64,000 nt of DNA. It comes from Ceratopteris richardii. Taxonomy: Eukaryota > Streptophyta > Polypodiopsida > Polypodiales > Pteridaceae. Shown in pieces: positions 34,201 through 43,160 of this stretch. The number at the start of each line of letters is the position of its first letter. Within the stretch, counting starts at the first letter, position 1. Under the pieces are notes generated by a model. It saw only the letters and a list, made by a program, of their open reading frames with translations, did no database searches and was not told the origin of the DNA. The stretch covers positions 134,704,753 to 134,768,752 of the forward strand of contig CM035439.1 in assembly GCA_020310875.1 (NCBI GenBank). The letters are read 5' to 3'. A program made the position numbers and the translations under genes.

Positions 34201-34997
34201 AAGAAGCACAGGCAGAGGCCAGAGAGCGTATTAGGCGAAATAAGTTAAGGCGATTAGGCCTAGATGTCAACTCAAAAGCCCCAAAATATCACATGGATAT
34301 GTGTCAAAAGTCAGGCATAGCGACTTCTCAAGTCATTGACCGAAGACCCTTTGTGACCATAGAGATAGGACAAGGGAAGGGTGCAAGGACGGTGAAAGCA
34401 TTGATTGACTCAGGTGCAGCAAGTAGTGTAGTTAGACTTTCCTACTCCCAAAACTTGCTGTTGAACATCAATCCCATAGAAGCTTATCTCATAGGATTGG
34501 GAGGTGTGGAAACCCCTTGTTTGGGCGAGGTGGAACTTCCCATCAACCTTCAAGATGTTCCAATGAAAGTGAAAGCGCTAGTGTGTGAAGATGAGAACCT
34601 TATAGAACCACTTGTCTTGGGTCAAGATTGGATCTATGACCATGCAGTTAACTTAAACCTAAGAAGTCAAATTCTTCAAGTTTGGGTACATGAACAATGC
34701 ATTACATTAGAATTAGAGAATTGCATGCTCCCAAATCATGGCACCACACACTCTCTTAGCTCTTATAAGACTAATCATATAGAAGAAGATGTTGTATGTG
34801 TCAAAAGCTCTATGATGCAGAAGGAGTCAATCATGGAAGAACAGGTTCGAAGGCAGGTGGATCTTTCTTCTTCTCCAAAGCATCAAGTAGCCACACTAGT
34901 AAGTCCACCACAGAGGCAAACACAACCGATCACGACAATTGCTACATCAAATAGAAAGACACCATTCGATAAGAGAGCAGTTCCGAGCATGACGTAG
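31182..34997 (+). CDS. Gypsy E pol: RT, RNase H, two H2C2 modules, integrase, second protease
   Basis: An uninterrupted frame of 1271 codons; the ATG at 31182 is only the first in-frame one, since pol is normally made as a fusion. RT: VVVPKKNGKLRVCINLKKVN, FLDGFSGYNQV, MPFGLTNAPATFQ, YVDD at 31650-31661. RNase H about 32040-32330 (HVHVDASNHAIG, DHQALLYL). H2C2 module 1 at 32604-32849 and module 2 at 32981-33228. Integrase core 33285-33600 with D in GIDFVGP, D in SDRGTHF and E in NGQAEST, all three catalytic residues present. Integrase C-terminal part to about 34240, no chromodomain seen. Second retropepsin 34335-34690 with D-S-G at 34407-34415 and LVLGQDWIYDHAVNLNLR. All catalytic residues appear intact. 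The frame ends at TAG 34995; the same frame continues beyond as the W-V-P-K-K tail. Confidence 0.93.
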   Translation: MPKPTKQKPYTYNDTYAAKIKEEIDRLIEAGFIYEIEHTEWVSPIVVVPKKNGKLRVCINLKKVNAATIKDSYPLPITEHLLERVADKEVYSFLDGFSGYNQVAIAPEDQHKTAFATEWGIFAFRVMPFGLTNAPATFQRLMCHAFKEFLRKSLEVYVDDLCAHSQERRFHIPELRQIFNKCREYRVCLNPEKCVFMVRQGKILGHIVSKNGISTDEDKVRAIAELPRPRNVKEVQAFMGHCGYYRRFIHMYAIIARPLYALLSNFEWNDECENSFNELKKRLCTAPILTTPDWNKPFHVHVDASNHAIGCVLAQPTGEGNLDLPIAYASKQLNPAERNYTTTEREGLGMVYAVKKFRHYLLANKFKFFIDHQALLYLVNKSCNTGRLVRWFLLLMEYDFEVVVRKGKTHLRANHLSRITSGESPQGVSDELPDAYLFNLEVVPKWANKLIPVLTFGPANKNVKTSQEEIVKSQKYHILAGSMYKQETEGVLACCVEDDEHSSWLQQAHEGLLGNHYSKQRTLQNLKRLGVYWPSMDKEIHEWIKNCPMCRERPPVEHATLYQVSLIPDWSAPLVEFMRSGRLPKEASLARRRSMEQEAQGYALVGDNLYRRGKDGYLRLCVHESDYLKVLETAHSGVAGGHFGPDRVIKTILFSGLWWPTLHMDAHTYVKKCDTCQRAQYPVRKYEMPLRPMMGGRAFSKWGIDFVGPINPPTRNSHVEYIIVATDYLTKWVEVKATTKNDAQTTAKFLFENVFTRYGLPIELVSDRGTHFLNEVIENLLQEFLVIHKKSAPYHPQANGQAESTNKILCNVLTKLVNNKRSDWDKQLHHAVWAYRVAYKTVLNATPFQMVFGQNAVLPLDFLIPALKVAQEYEWNGHELSSRIFDLERLGETRLRVAAGIYAAKKRQKAYFDAHIKDKGLKEGDLVLVYTLKQHAHKLEKRGYGPMIINRISTSGAVQLATLEGDILPNYISGCRVKLDQEPLTEDMLMRLNTAKKRKEEELRVREEAQAEARERIRRNKLRRLGLDVNSKAPKYHMDMCQKSGIATSQVIDRRPFVTIEIGQGKGARTVKALIDSGAASSVVRLSYSQNLLLNINPIEAYLIGLGGVETPCLGEVELPINLQDVPMKVKALVCEDENLIEPLVLGQDWIYDHAVNLNLRSQILQVWVHEQCITLELENCMLPNHGTTHSLSSYKTNHIEEDVVCVKSSMMQKESIMEEQVRRQVDLSSSPKHQVATLVSPPQRQTQPITTIATSNRKTPFDKRAVPSMT
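34335..34690 (+). other. Second retropepsin-like domain (Gypsy E)
   Basis: RRPFVTIEIGQGKGARTVKA is followed by LIDSGAASSVVRL (D-S-G-A at 34407), GLGGVETPCLGEVELPI and LVLGQDWIYDHAVNL. This is the strand, active-site loop, flap and final G-x-D-W pattern of a retropepsin monomer. It is separate from protease 1, which lies before RT, and shares little obvious identity with it. Confidence 0.75.
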
Positions 34998-35552
34998 ATC
35001 TGGGTACGCAAAGGAGAGAAACCACCAGCCTTGCCCCCACAAATCCCATCCAGGCAAGCCAACCAGGTCAGAAGACGAAGGAAGCAGCTCGGACAAGCTC
35101 AATCACAAGGTATCCAACAAGTTTGGGTGCCTAAGAAATTAGCTGCAGCTCAACAAGGGAGATTACAGATGTGGGTACCTAAGAAGCTCTTACATCTACA
35201 ACAACCTATGTTCTCCCACATGCGAAAGGTCTCAATAAAGAAGCCAAAAAGAGAAGAGGGTAAGAACCACGTATAGAGACCGAAAGAAGATCAAATCAGC
35301 TCTTCAAGAATAGTAGGAAGACGTGCAAAAAAGATATGGGTTTGGAAGCCAAAAGTACAAGTAGCCTCCATCGAATCAAAGCGCCAACCACACTGGATAC
35401 CACAGTTCAGAACGCATCCAAAGAGGAAGACGCCTGAAGTGATCTCTACAGTGCCAAATGTTGTTCTAAAATGGACTCCAATAAGGAGGATTACATCAGT
35501 TCGAGACTCAATGGATACATCCACCAAGGTCGGCATCAACCTCCGCAAATAA
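34998..35552 (+). pseudogene. W-V-P-K-K repeat tail of Gypsy E pol
   Basis: Continues the pol frame after TAG 34995, with a second TAG at 35274 and a TAA at 35550. It is basic and low in complexity, with spaced tryptophan motifs: IWVRKGEK (35001), VWVPKKL (near 35129), MWVPKKL (near 35171), IWVWKPK (near 35333), HWIPQ (near 35394), KWTPIR (near 35473). F has an equivalent tail (49230-49724) and D keeps two copies. Whether the ambers are real ends or decay is unclear. A similar I-W-V-P-K motif is known near zinc knuckles of some Copia Gags. Confidence 0.65.
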
Positions 35553-35618
35553 CATTGAAAGCCTCGACGAGCGACAACCATGTGCTCCTTGCACAACCTT
35601 GTCTTTTGCACCATTCAG

Positions 35619-35722
35619 GTCATGCATTTCTAAAGTATGCATTAATATAGGGCCACATTACATGGCCGTGCATAGACACAGTTGAGAGTCCCATGCACAA
35701 GAGCACATTGACATATGTCAAT
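35619..35722 (+). repeat. Left copy of a diverged direct repeat flanking the Argonaute segment
   Basis: About 100 bp (ATGCATTTCTAAAGTATGCATT...TAGGGCCACATTACATGGCCGTGCA...CCCATGCAC) recurs in diverged form at 36459-36560. Similar sequence exists in D just before the E insertion (24680-24715), so it is Gypsy spacer and not host gene. Confidence 0.65.
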
Positions 35723-35795
35723 TATTTTTTCTGATACTAACATCTCTCTTCTTGTGTGTGACATTGTAAAAAAAAAAGAGTCAAAACTTATTCCC

Positions 35796-36210
35796 AGGTT
35801 TCGCTCATGGAACATGAATGAGACATGCTTAGTTGTAGATGGAACTATTGATTACTGGGCATTTATCCGTTTGGATAGAAGTGTGTCTCGGCTAGCAGAT
35901 GATATTATTGCTGCCCTATCTGGTAGATGGCAAGCACTTGGCATGAACATGGCATCTACAACTATGATTTTCTCTTACCATGGTAGGAATGAAGAGCTTG
36001 AAGGTCCGCAACTTGAGTGATGCTTAACTACTTCATGTATGAGAGCATCCAAGGAGATATCTGCAAAGGGTAGTTCTGGAGGAGAAGACTCCTGCGTATG
36101 GTGAGCTAAAGAGAATATGTGAGACTAAGCTTGGTGTAGTTACCCAATGTTGTTTGCCAAGGAATATAAAGAAATTCAATTCTCAGTATTTGGAAAATGA
36201 TGCTTTGAAA
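35796..36210 (+). pseudogene. AGO (fragment): Captured Argonaute MID-domain fragment
   Basis: Three frames together read as the MID domain of a plant Argonaute. 35796-36017 gives SWNMNETCLVVDGTIDYWAF, a middle part ending GRNEELEGPQLE. 36020-36070 gives MLNYFMYESIQGDICKG. 36070-36210 gives VVLEEKTPAYGELKRICETK, then LGVVTQCCLPRNIKKFNSQY and LENDALK. Y, K, Q and K in PAYGELK, TQCC and ALK match the 5'-phosphate-binding Y529, K533, Q545 and K566 of human AGO2 (known from that family). Frame breaks fall at 36018 and about 36070. TTCCCAG just before the match looks like a splice acceptor, and GTAAGTAT at 36342 like a donor, so a genomic capture with intron edges is possible. It resembles the AGO1/5/10 type more than AGO4 by R-I-C-E-T, at low confidence. 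PAZ and PIWI are absent. Confidence 0.85.
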
Positions 36211-36844
36211 AGAGGAGACAAGATCAGCCACTCACACAATCTCATCAGTGGACCATCAACACGGACATTCATCAACAACGTTCCATCCCAAAGGCCAAGT
36301 GTACAACACGAAGAGATGAACATCGGTCGACCTTCTCCATGGTAAGTATCTTTACTCTGGAATCATCATAACCTTGATAGCTTAGGAAACCTCTTCGTCG
36401 GCATACCCTTGAGCACTTAGCTCAAGACCCCCAATGTTTGCACCATACTTCTTCCAATGCATTTCCCAAGTAAGCATTCATAGGGCTACATTACAAGGCC
36501 GTGCACAAGGCACCTATTTTCCTCAACCCATGCACGAACACACTTACCCATCACTCAATATGGGTTATGAGTACCTGGCATGACTACTATGAACATCAAC
36601 TTTGGAAGATCTAGAAAACATCAATGGAGACTCACAACGACACAGTCATGCTGGAATCCAAGGAAGAAGCACATACCAAGAAACTACAACTTGCAAAGAC
36701 TCGCAATGATAGATGAAGAACCAGACAACCAACCCTGCCACATCTGGAAGTCAGACGACTTTTGTTCATACAGAAGGGACACTCCCTCTCAAAGGACTAC
36801 TTGGAACAACCACTACAACAAGGGTCTGTCAGGGACGACAGACT
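36211..36844 (+). other. 3' non-coding region of Gypsy E
   Basis: No convincing ORF apart from a 63-codon frame (to 36345) that runs on from the Argonaute piece. The right copy of the flanking direct repeat is at 36459-36560. The 20 bases at 36817-36836 are identical to 53991-54010 of F, the end of the 3' ORF there, so E once carried that ORF and lost it. Confidence 0.65.
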
Positions 36845-36859
36845 CGAGAGGGGGGGGAG
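36845..36859 (+). promoter_or_regulatory. Polypurine tract of Gypsy E
   Basis: A purine run GAGAGGGGGGGGAG abuts the 3' LTR start. Equivalent tracts are at 54021-54034 (F) and 55163-55174 (D). Confidence 0.9.
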
Positions 36860-37469
36860 TGTTGAAGCTCAAGGTCAAGGACAAAGCATGGAAGCACATC
36901 AAAAAGGTGGACACACAAGAAAAGGGAGCAAGTAGGGAGCTCCAAGAAGTGTATGTCCAATTTTCACAAGAATTCCCTACAAAAATAGTGATTTTCATCA
37001 CTAAAAACCATTGTGAATACCATTTTCTATTTTTGTAACTCCATTTTGTTCAAGCCGAGGAGTCCTCAAGCTTGAGGAGTATTAGAAGTACCATCGTACC
37101 AATTTTCATAATTTTTAGACTTTGTTTGAGCCCTCAAATAAGCCTTGGAACCTAATTTTTAACTAGGCCGGACACTAGGTCTGGACAGGGCCAAAACTAG
37201 TCAAAAAACTATAAAAAGAGCTAGAGAGCTCATTTTTGGGGTTAGCTTGTTAGAGAATAGAGCTTTGTAAGAGATCTCTTTTGCAATGGAAGCTTTCCAT
37301 TGTTCCTCTCTTTGATCTTGCCTTGTGTGCGTGTGTGTGTGTATGTGTGTGCATGCTTGTGTGCTTTCACTCACACATTTGTACCTTCACTTGCTCGTGG
37401 TCTTCATACTGGTCCTCACGTCTCCGCGGATTGACAAGTAAAGGAGGTGGTGCTTACGCTTGAGCTACA
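36860..37469 (+). repeat. 3' LTR of Gypsy E (610 bp)
   Basis: Full-length version of the LTR, TGTTGAAGC...GAGCTACA. It holds the palindrome at 36987-37002, TATAAAAAG at 37210-37218, and a TGTG-rich tract (about 37325-37360) inside the 164 bp missing from the 5' LTR. It is followed by the target duplication ACATG. Confidence 0.95.
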
Positions 37470-40400
37470 ACATGCACACACATCTGCACCACACCGCACC
37501 ATTACTAGACTACTAACCACAATGAATATCATGGCATTGTAAAGGGGACAAGGCATCATCTAGTTTCCAATGCAATGCTAATATGATATTCTTACTTCTA
37601 GCAGATTCGAGTGCAACCATAATCACTAGCACCATGGCACATACAATAGGAACCAGTTCGCAAGCTGGAACTTCTAATAAAATTGTTGACATAGAGAGCT
37701 TGCTTGTATTAGATGAGCCTAAAGAATGGCTAGAGGAGATGCTTTCAGTGCAAATTATTCCCATATAGGATCCACTAATGGACCAGAGTTAGTAAGAACT
37801 CACATTGGTTTAGAGAGATGGCATGACCATTAGGAGAAGGTGCATACATGTGGCGAGAAAAACTTGAGTACAACAACACATGGGGAAAGTATCACTTCTA
37901 TACTAGAGAATTTGAGAAGTTATAGAATGCAAGAAACTTAAGGATGGTGTGGAAGAAAGCAGCCTTGACAGATGTACTTTGCTGCTGGACTATCGAAACC
38001 AAATTTCATGTGGTGCTTTTACCTCATCAACCTACTGAGTCCCACCCACGACCCTAGAGCTTCAAGCACCTTTGTAGTTCCATCATTAACATGTGGAAAT
38101 GAGTTGAAGCAATTTCATATGAACTCAATATGAGAGGTATGCATATTCCCATCAAGAAAGAAGGATTGGTCCCAAAAAATATGAAGAATTTGAATCTGGC
38201 AAAGCTCAAAGACATGGTGGCTATGACTCTACTTGAAAATGTGCATGCAACATTTCGGGTTCCTAGGGCAAGAAAACTTCATTATGCCCCATAAAATGGT
38301 TTGGTTTAGCTTTCATCTCGTCAACACACAGAACATGACGATCAATCTTCCACATTGGATTATTGATCAAATTCATCAAGCACGCAAGAGGTGGCCATGT
38401 AAGCCAGTTTTACATGGTTGTTGTGCTCTCACTAGAATCATCTATTGGTGCCTTGCATATAATGTTCAAATTCAAACAGCTTACTCCTGGAATAGAATAC
38501 AATAATGTAACAACATGAAAGCTTCGATTCCATCATCCAAGAGGATGAGGGGATGAATACCTTGTACACAACCCAAAGATGCCACCTTGACATCGGATAT
38601 ATATGCAATGCCACAAAGAGTAGTCTGGCCCTTTGCACTCACAATACCGAGATAAAGCATAGATGGATCCAGTTTGATTTTCCCACCAGTGCCATCCAAT
38701 CTAGAATCCTTTGAAGGATTTCTCTTGAAAGATTTCAGTCATGCAGATTTTGAAAGAATCCTTAAAGAGGTCACTCTTGAATCTGGAAAAGAACAAGAAG
38801 GTGAGCAACAAAAACAACAACAAGAGACAACCAGAGAAGAAGAAGAAGAAGAAGAAGAAGAAGAAGAAGGGGATGAAGAAGAATAGCAGGATGAGTGGCA
38901 AGGAGAAGCTATGGCAGCACTTGCTTACACTGTACAATTACAAATGCTTTACGACACTAGTATGAGTGTGCAACAAAGACACCACCTCCCCTTCAGTATA
39001 GGCAGAGCATTAATTGAGAAGATTCTCAGTGAGGAAGGAGTGGACCCACACTTTATCGAAACACTCCAACTTCTGACTAAATCATTGGGAGTCATTGAAG
39101 CAATTTACACCATGCTACAAAAGCTCACATCTCTCTATGATTAGAGGCATGTGGAGACACAAGAATGCAATGGCAAAAACATCCAAATTCTGGTATCTAA
39201 ACATGAAGCAAGCATAGTGCAAGAGGCTATCTCAACTGCGGCCATTGATTTGATGGCAAAAACATTTGTTCAAAAATCTCCGATCTATTCTCAACAACCG
39301 CGTCCCCTCCCAACACAACTGATGTCCATACCACCATTGAAACCATTGCCACTATGGAAACCAGAGAACCCATCTACCAGAACCCTCCCCATTCCCCACC
39401 CCATACCAAACCCATCGTCTCCACATCATCTTTTAGCTTTCACAAACCCATCTCCCAAGCTAGCCTATTTTCCTCCATTACTAACCCTCTCTACACCACC
39501 ATGACCGAACTCTAGGAACCCATCATTGGCCACCCTGTTCTAACTAGTGCAATAGGTCACCCCCCCCCACAAAAGGACCTATATGCTTCCTCGCCAACCC
39601 TCCCGCCCAAATTCCATTCATCGTGGATCCGTATTATTCAATCCTATGACCCCCCTTTTGTAACATCACTTTTCCCAGACACCAGATGCACCGCACATAC
39701 CATCCTACTTTCATGGTAGCACCAACACACATGACATTGTTTGATCCTATGGACATATCACCGCCCACAACACCACCCCCTCCCCCCACACTTCCATGAT
39801 CCCCTATCCTCCCTTCACCAGGATCACCACTATCAGACATAGCATTCACAACTCTCATATCCCCACCCATTCCCCTTGTATTCACCCCTACCACTTTTGC
39901 ATCTACTTCTGTACATAATACATTCAATACTATGATTCAGTGTGTATCATAGCTCCAAATGACTATCAACAATTAGAAGAAAGAAATGCAATCCTGGTGA
40001 CTGAGTCCAACAATTACAGACCAGAGTGACAATGTTGGAAGAAGATAATCATAGACTACAAGCTGAGTACCTTACCCTCCAACAAGCGCATGACGAACTA
40101 AATATGAAGGTACAAGGAGTGGATACAAAAGCAGTCCAAAACTTGGAGGAAAGGTTGTGTGAACAAAATGCAAGGAATGCCAAACTACAAAGGAACTTAG
40201 GCCTTCTACGATGACGCATGTCAGTAGCAATGGAGGAGAATAAGAGGCTTCAACTACAAAACCAAGACAACCTAGAAGCTTCCATGTAAGGAACTTCTAA
40301 AACAACCATCAGTCCAACAAGGTTTCAAGCTGTCCCTTTAGATAGCATCTGCATACTGCTAGAAGAGCATGCTAACTTTTTGGAGTCATACACCAAGTTG

Positions 40401-41263
40401 GAAGAGGAATGTGAAGATCTCAAGAAGTAGCTAGTGCGGCCCAATAGATAGGTACCAGAGGCCATCCCTCTTCCACAAAATGCACAAAAACTGGAGAACC
40501 TCCAAAAATAGATTACAAAATTCAAGCATGATTAATACAATATGAAAGACCACTGTCTCCAATAGTGGAACTTGAACCCGAAGAGGTTGCTGAGATCAGT
40601 GTGGAAGAAACCTTCAAGGATCCATATAAGCATGTACCAGTACCTAGGGGATGAAACATTGACAAAGGTCAAGATACATTTGAAATTGAAGCTCCCAAAT
40701 GGCTAAAAAGAGTTGAACAAATAGGTCGAACACATGATGACTGAGTAGCTATTAAGATTCAATCGCTGGCAAATCTTGAAGAGATAGTACTCAAGTCTGC
40801 CTATTTTTAGAACCTCTCTCATCAAAGGCTCATCACAACATTAGAATTGCAACATATGCTTTATTTTGTACTTCTTGCAGACTACAATGTAGCAATAAAA
40901 ATGGTGATGGGCAACAAACCGACTTTTGCAAATCAATTCAATCCCAATGCCTTCTCGAGTAAGCAAGAAAACGTACCATATTTCAACCTTATTGATGTGC
41001 ATGGTTAGTCTTGACCTATCCAAAAATGATGCGAACATGGTCCAATGCACCATTATATATTAAATATAATCCATGCTACTTCCGTGTATTGTTCTAAAGG
41101 CCATGGCCCAAATTCGTAGTCAAGATGAAGAAAACTAAGGAGGACCACCCACCATGGCCTACATGATATCAACCATATGCCACATGTCCTCTTGCTTCAA
41201 CAATGTGTTGGACATTGTTTCTAAAATGTGTATGAAGATGTTTGAGTTAATGATAATGGTATG
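37470..41263 (+). pseudogene. 3' ORF of Gypsy D, main part
   Basis: Starts after E with spacer, a splice-acceptor-like CTTCTAGCAG (37600) and an ATG at 37634 (MAHTIGTSSQAGTSNKIVDI), aligned to the ATG at 49936 in F. Recognisable blocks: MQHFGFLGQENFIMPHKMVW, HWIIDQIHQARKRW, HGCCALTRIIYWCLAY; a GAA microsatellite (about 38837-38872) coding poly-E; LQMLYDTSMSVQQRHHLPFS; a decayed P/T-rich tract with MDISP (39750); a coiled coil (40030-40560); and the start of the C-terminal domain (40690-41263). Stops are frequent. The reading crosses the F insertion site in frame (FELMIMV before, CKTCRHVK after). Confidence 0.75.
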
Positions 41264-42037
41264 TGTTGGAACTGAAGGATTCACAAGGCAAGGAAGCTTA
41301 CGAAGGGAGTCAGAGAGAAGAGAAAGCACAAGCAGTGTTGGAACTGAAGGATTCACAAGGCAAGGAAGCTTACGAAGGGAGTCAGAGAGAAGAGAAAGCA
41401 CAAGCAGACAGAGTAGTCAACGACGATCTGGCAAGTAGGCCAATATTTTTTCAGGACACTAAAGCATATCAAAGAGGTGGACACACAAGGAGAAGGAGCA
41501 AGTAGGGAGCTCGAAGATATGTATGACAAATCGTTAGAAGAAATTCCCACAACAATAGTGATTTTCATCACTAAAAGCCATTGTAGATACCATTTCATAT
41601 TTTTGTAGCTCCATTTTGTGCAAGCCAAGGAGTCCTTGAGCTTGAGGAGCATTCGAAGTAGCTACCTACCAATTTTTATAATTTTTAGACTTCGTTTGAC
41701 TCTTCAAATAGGCCCTAGAACCTAATTTTTAACTAGGCTGGACACTAGGTCTAGACACGGCCAAAACCTAGTCAAAAACTATAAATAGAGCTAGAGAGCT
41801 CATTTTTGGGTTAGCTTGTAATTGATCTAAACTTGTATGAGCACTTTTGAAGTAATCTAAAAGAACTCCATTGTCTCTCTCTTTGTCTTACCTTGAGTGC
41901 ACGTGTGTGTGTATGTGTGTGCATGTTAGTGTGCTTCTCACTCACGCACTTGTGCCTCACTTGCTCGAGGTCATCATACCATCCTCACGTCTTCCTGGAT
42001 TGACATTAAAGGAGGTGCTACTCATCACTGAGCTACA
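41264..42037 (+). repeat. 5' LTR of Gypsy F (774 bp, 72-bp terminal duplication)
   Basis: Begins TGTTGGAACTG; the first 72 bp are repeated in tandem (41264-41335 and 41336-41407), absent from the 3' LTR. Palindrome at 41557-41572, TATAAATAG at 41780-41788, GT-rich tract near 41900. Ends GAGCTACA. Confidence 0.95.
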
Positions 42038-42045
42038 CCAAATTT

Positions 42046-42069
42046 TGGCGCCGTTGCCGGGGATCGAAC
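42046..42069 (+). promoter_or_regulatory. Primer-binding site of Gypsy F (tRNA-Asp)
   Basis: TGGCGCCGTTGCCGGGGATC and the next four bases (GAAC) match the complement of the plant tRNA-Asp 3' end without mismatch, 24 bases in all. This is the best primer site in the window. Confidence 0.95.
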
Positions 42070-43160
42070 TTTGAGGATGAGCGTGTGATGGTAAGACGTA
42101 GATGTGAGACGTTGGCGTTGTAGGTAATTCCTTTACCTTTCTTATTTTTCTCTTTCCTACCTCACCATCATCATCACCTTCATCATCTTCACCATATCCT
42201 ATCTCCATCTCCATCATCGCGAATTTTTTTTTTTGTTTTTTGATCATATCACCTTCTCCACCTCATTTTCCTCATTCCACTTGCGAGAGAGAGCGAGAGA
42301 GCGATATTGTATGCATTGTTTTTGCATGTGTCGATCGCGATCGACAGAAAAATCAGCCATTTGGTAAAACAAAGCACACCATAAGGATACACATAAGGAG
42401 CACACTCTAAATCACCTAAAACAGTAAAAAAATTCTGTGTTTCTCTGTCAATCGTGACCGACACCATCAATCGTGATCGACAGCCACGATCGACAACATC
42501 TGTCAATCGCGACCGACAGACCCCGTCAATCGCGACCGACAGTGACGACCGACACCCCTGTCAATTGCGATTGACACCGTCGATCACGACCGACTAAATT
42601 TTGACGATTGACTGAATTTCATGTGTTGCCACGTGTCCATCGCGACGGACACAGCCCCGATCGATTGAATTTATGACGAAAATCCTGGAAAACGTGTCGA
42701 TCGTGATTGACACCATCAATCGCGATTGACAGGACCCACAATCGACTCTATCGATCGCGATTGACACTGTCGATCGCGATTGAGGTGTCGATCACGACCG
42801 ACAGGCCCCGATGGACACCTCTGTCAATCGCGATTGACAGACCTGTCGATCGCGATTGATAGGCTTTTTTGGCCAATTTAGAATTGTTTGCAATAAAGAC
42901 AGGGGACATAATTTATATCCAAATTACATGCACGAATGTGATCTGTCTGTCATTTGAGTTTAAGTCTTGAGCTAAATTTTGGGACTTTCACAGGTCCATT
43001 GAGAGCAATTAAGAGCATCCAAAGCAAGGGTTTCTTTGCAAGCTTGAGAATCGGGTTCTTGAGTGTCATAAAGCAAGGGATCAACAAGTAAGGTCAGAAT
43101 ATTCTCAACTCCCTTTGTCAATTCTTAGCTTAGGCTAAGTTCAAGTAGTGTTAGGAGTAA
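42070..43160 (+). other. Untranslated leader of Gypsy F
   Basis: About 1.1 kb: pyrimidine-rich start (TCATCATCACC), motif array 42325-42870, then about 290 bp leading into the gag remnant. No ORF of note. Confidence 0.7.
42325..42870 (+). repeat. Leader array of TGTCGATCGCGATTGACA motifs (Gypsy F)
   Basis: About eighteen copies of a near-palindromic motif TGTC(G/A)AT(C/T)(G/A)CGA(T/C)(T/C)GACA, in tandem from about 42440 and with one copy at 42329. One copy (42637-42648) reads CCATCGCGACGG, the form used in the A array. The core TCGCGA is shared with A and E. Confidence 0.9.

Larger units (their letters stand above)
24716..37469 (+). mobile_element. Ty3/gypsy element E, full length, with a captured Argonaute fragment
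   Basis: A 12.75-kb element bounded by LTRs 24716-25161 and 36860-37469 and by an exact 5-bp target duplication ACATG (24711-24715 and 37470-37474). It holds a tRNA-Asp primer site, leader array, gag, protease, RT, RNase H, two H2C2 modules, integrase, a second protease, the W-V-P-K-K tail and the polypurine tract. In place of the 3' ORF of A, D and F it has about 1.3 kb containing a broken Argonaute MID segment. The LTRs differ by about seven substitutions over the 446 aligned bases plus one 164-bp deletion, so insertion is fairly recent but not new. Nested in Gypsy D. Confidence 0.95.

Noticed and set aside
37281-37463. Cysteine-rich ORF with CVCVCVCM in the E 3' LTR (also 54592-54912)
   Set aside because: Results from the GT dinucleotide tract in the LTR.
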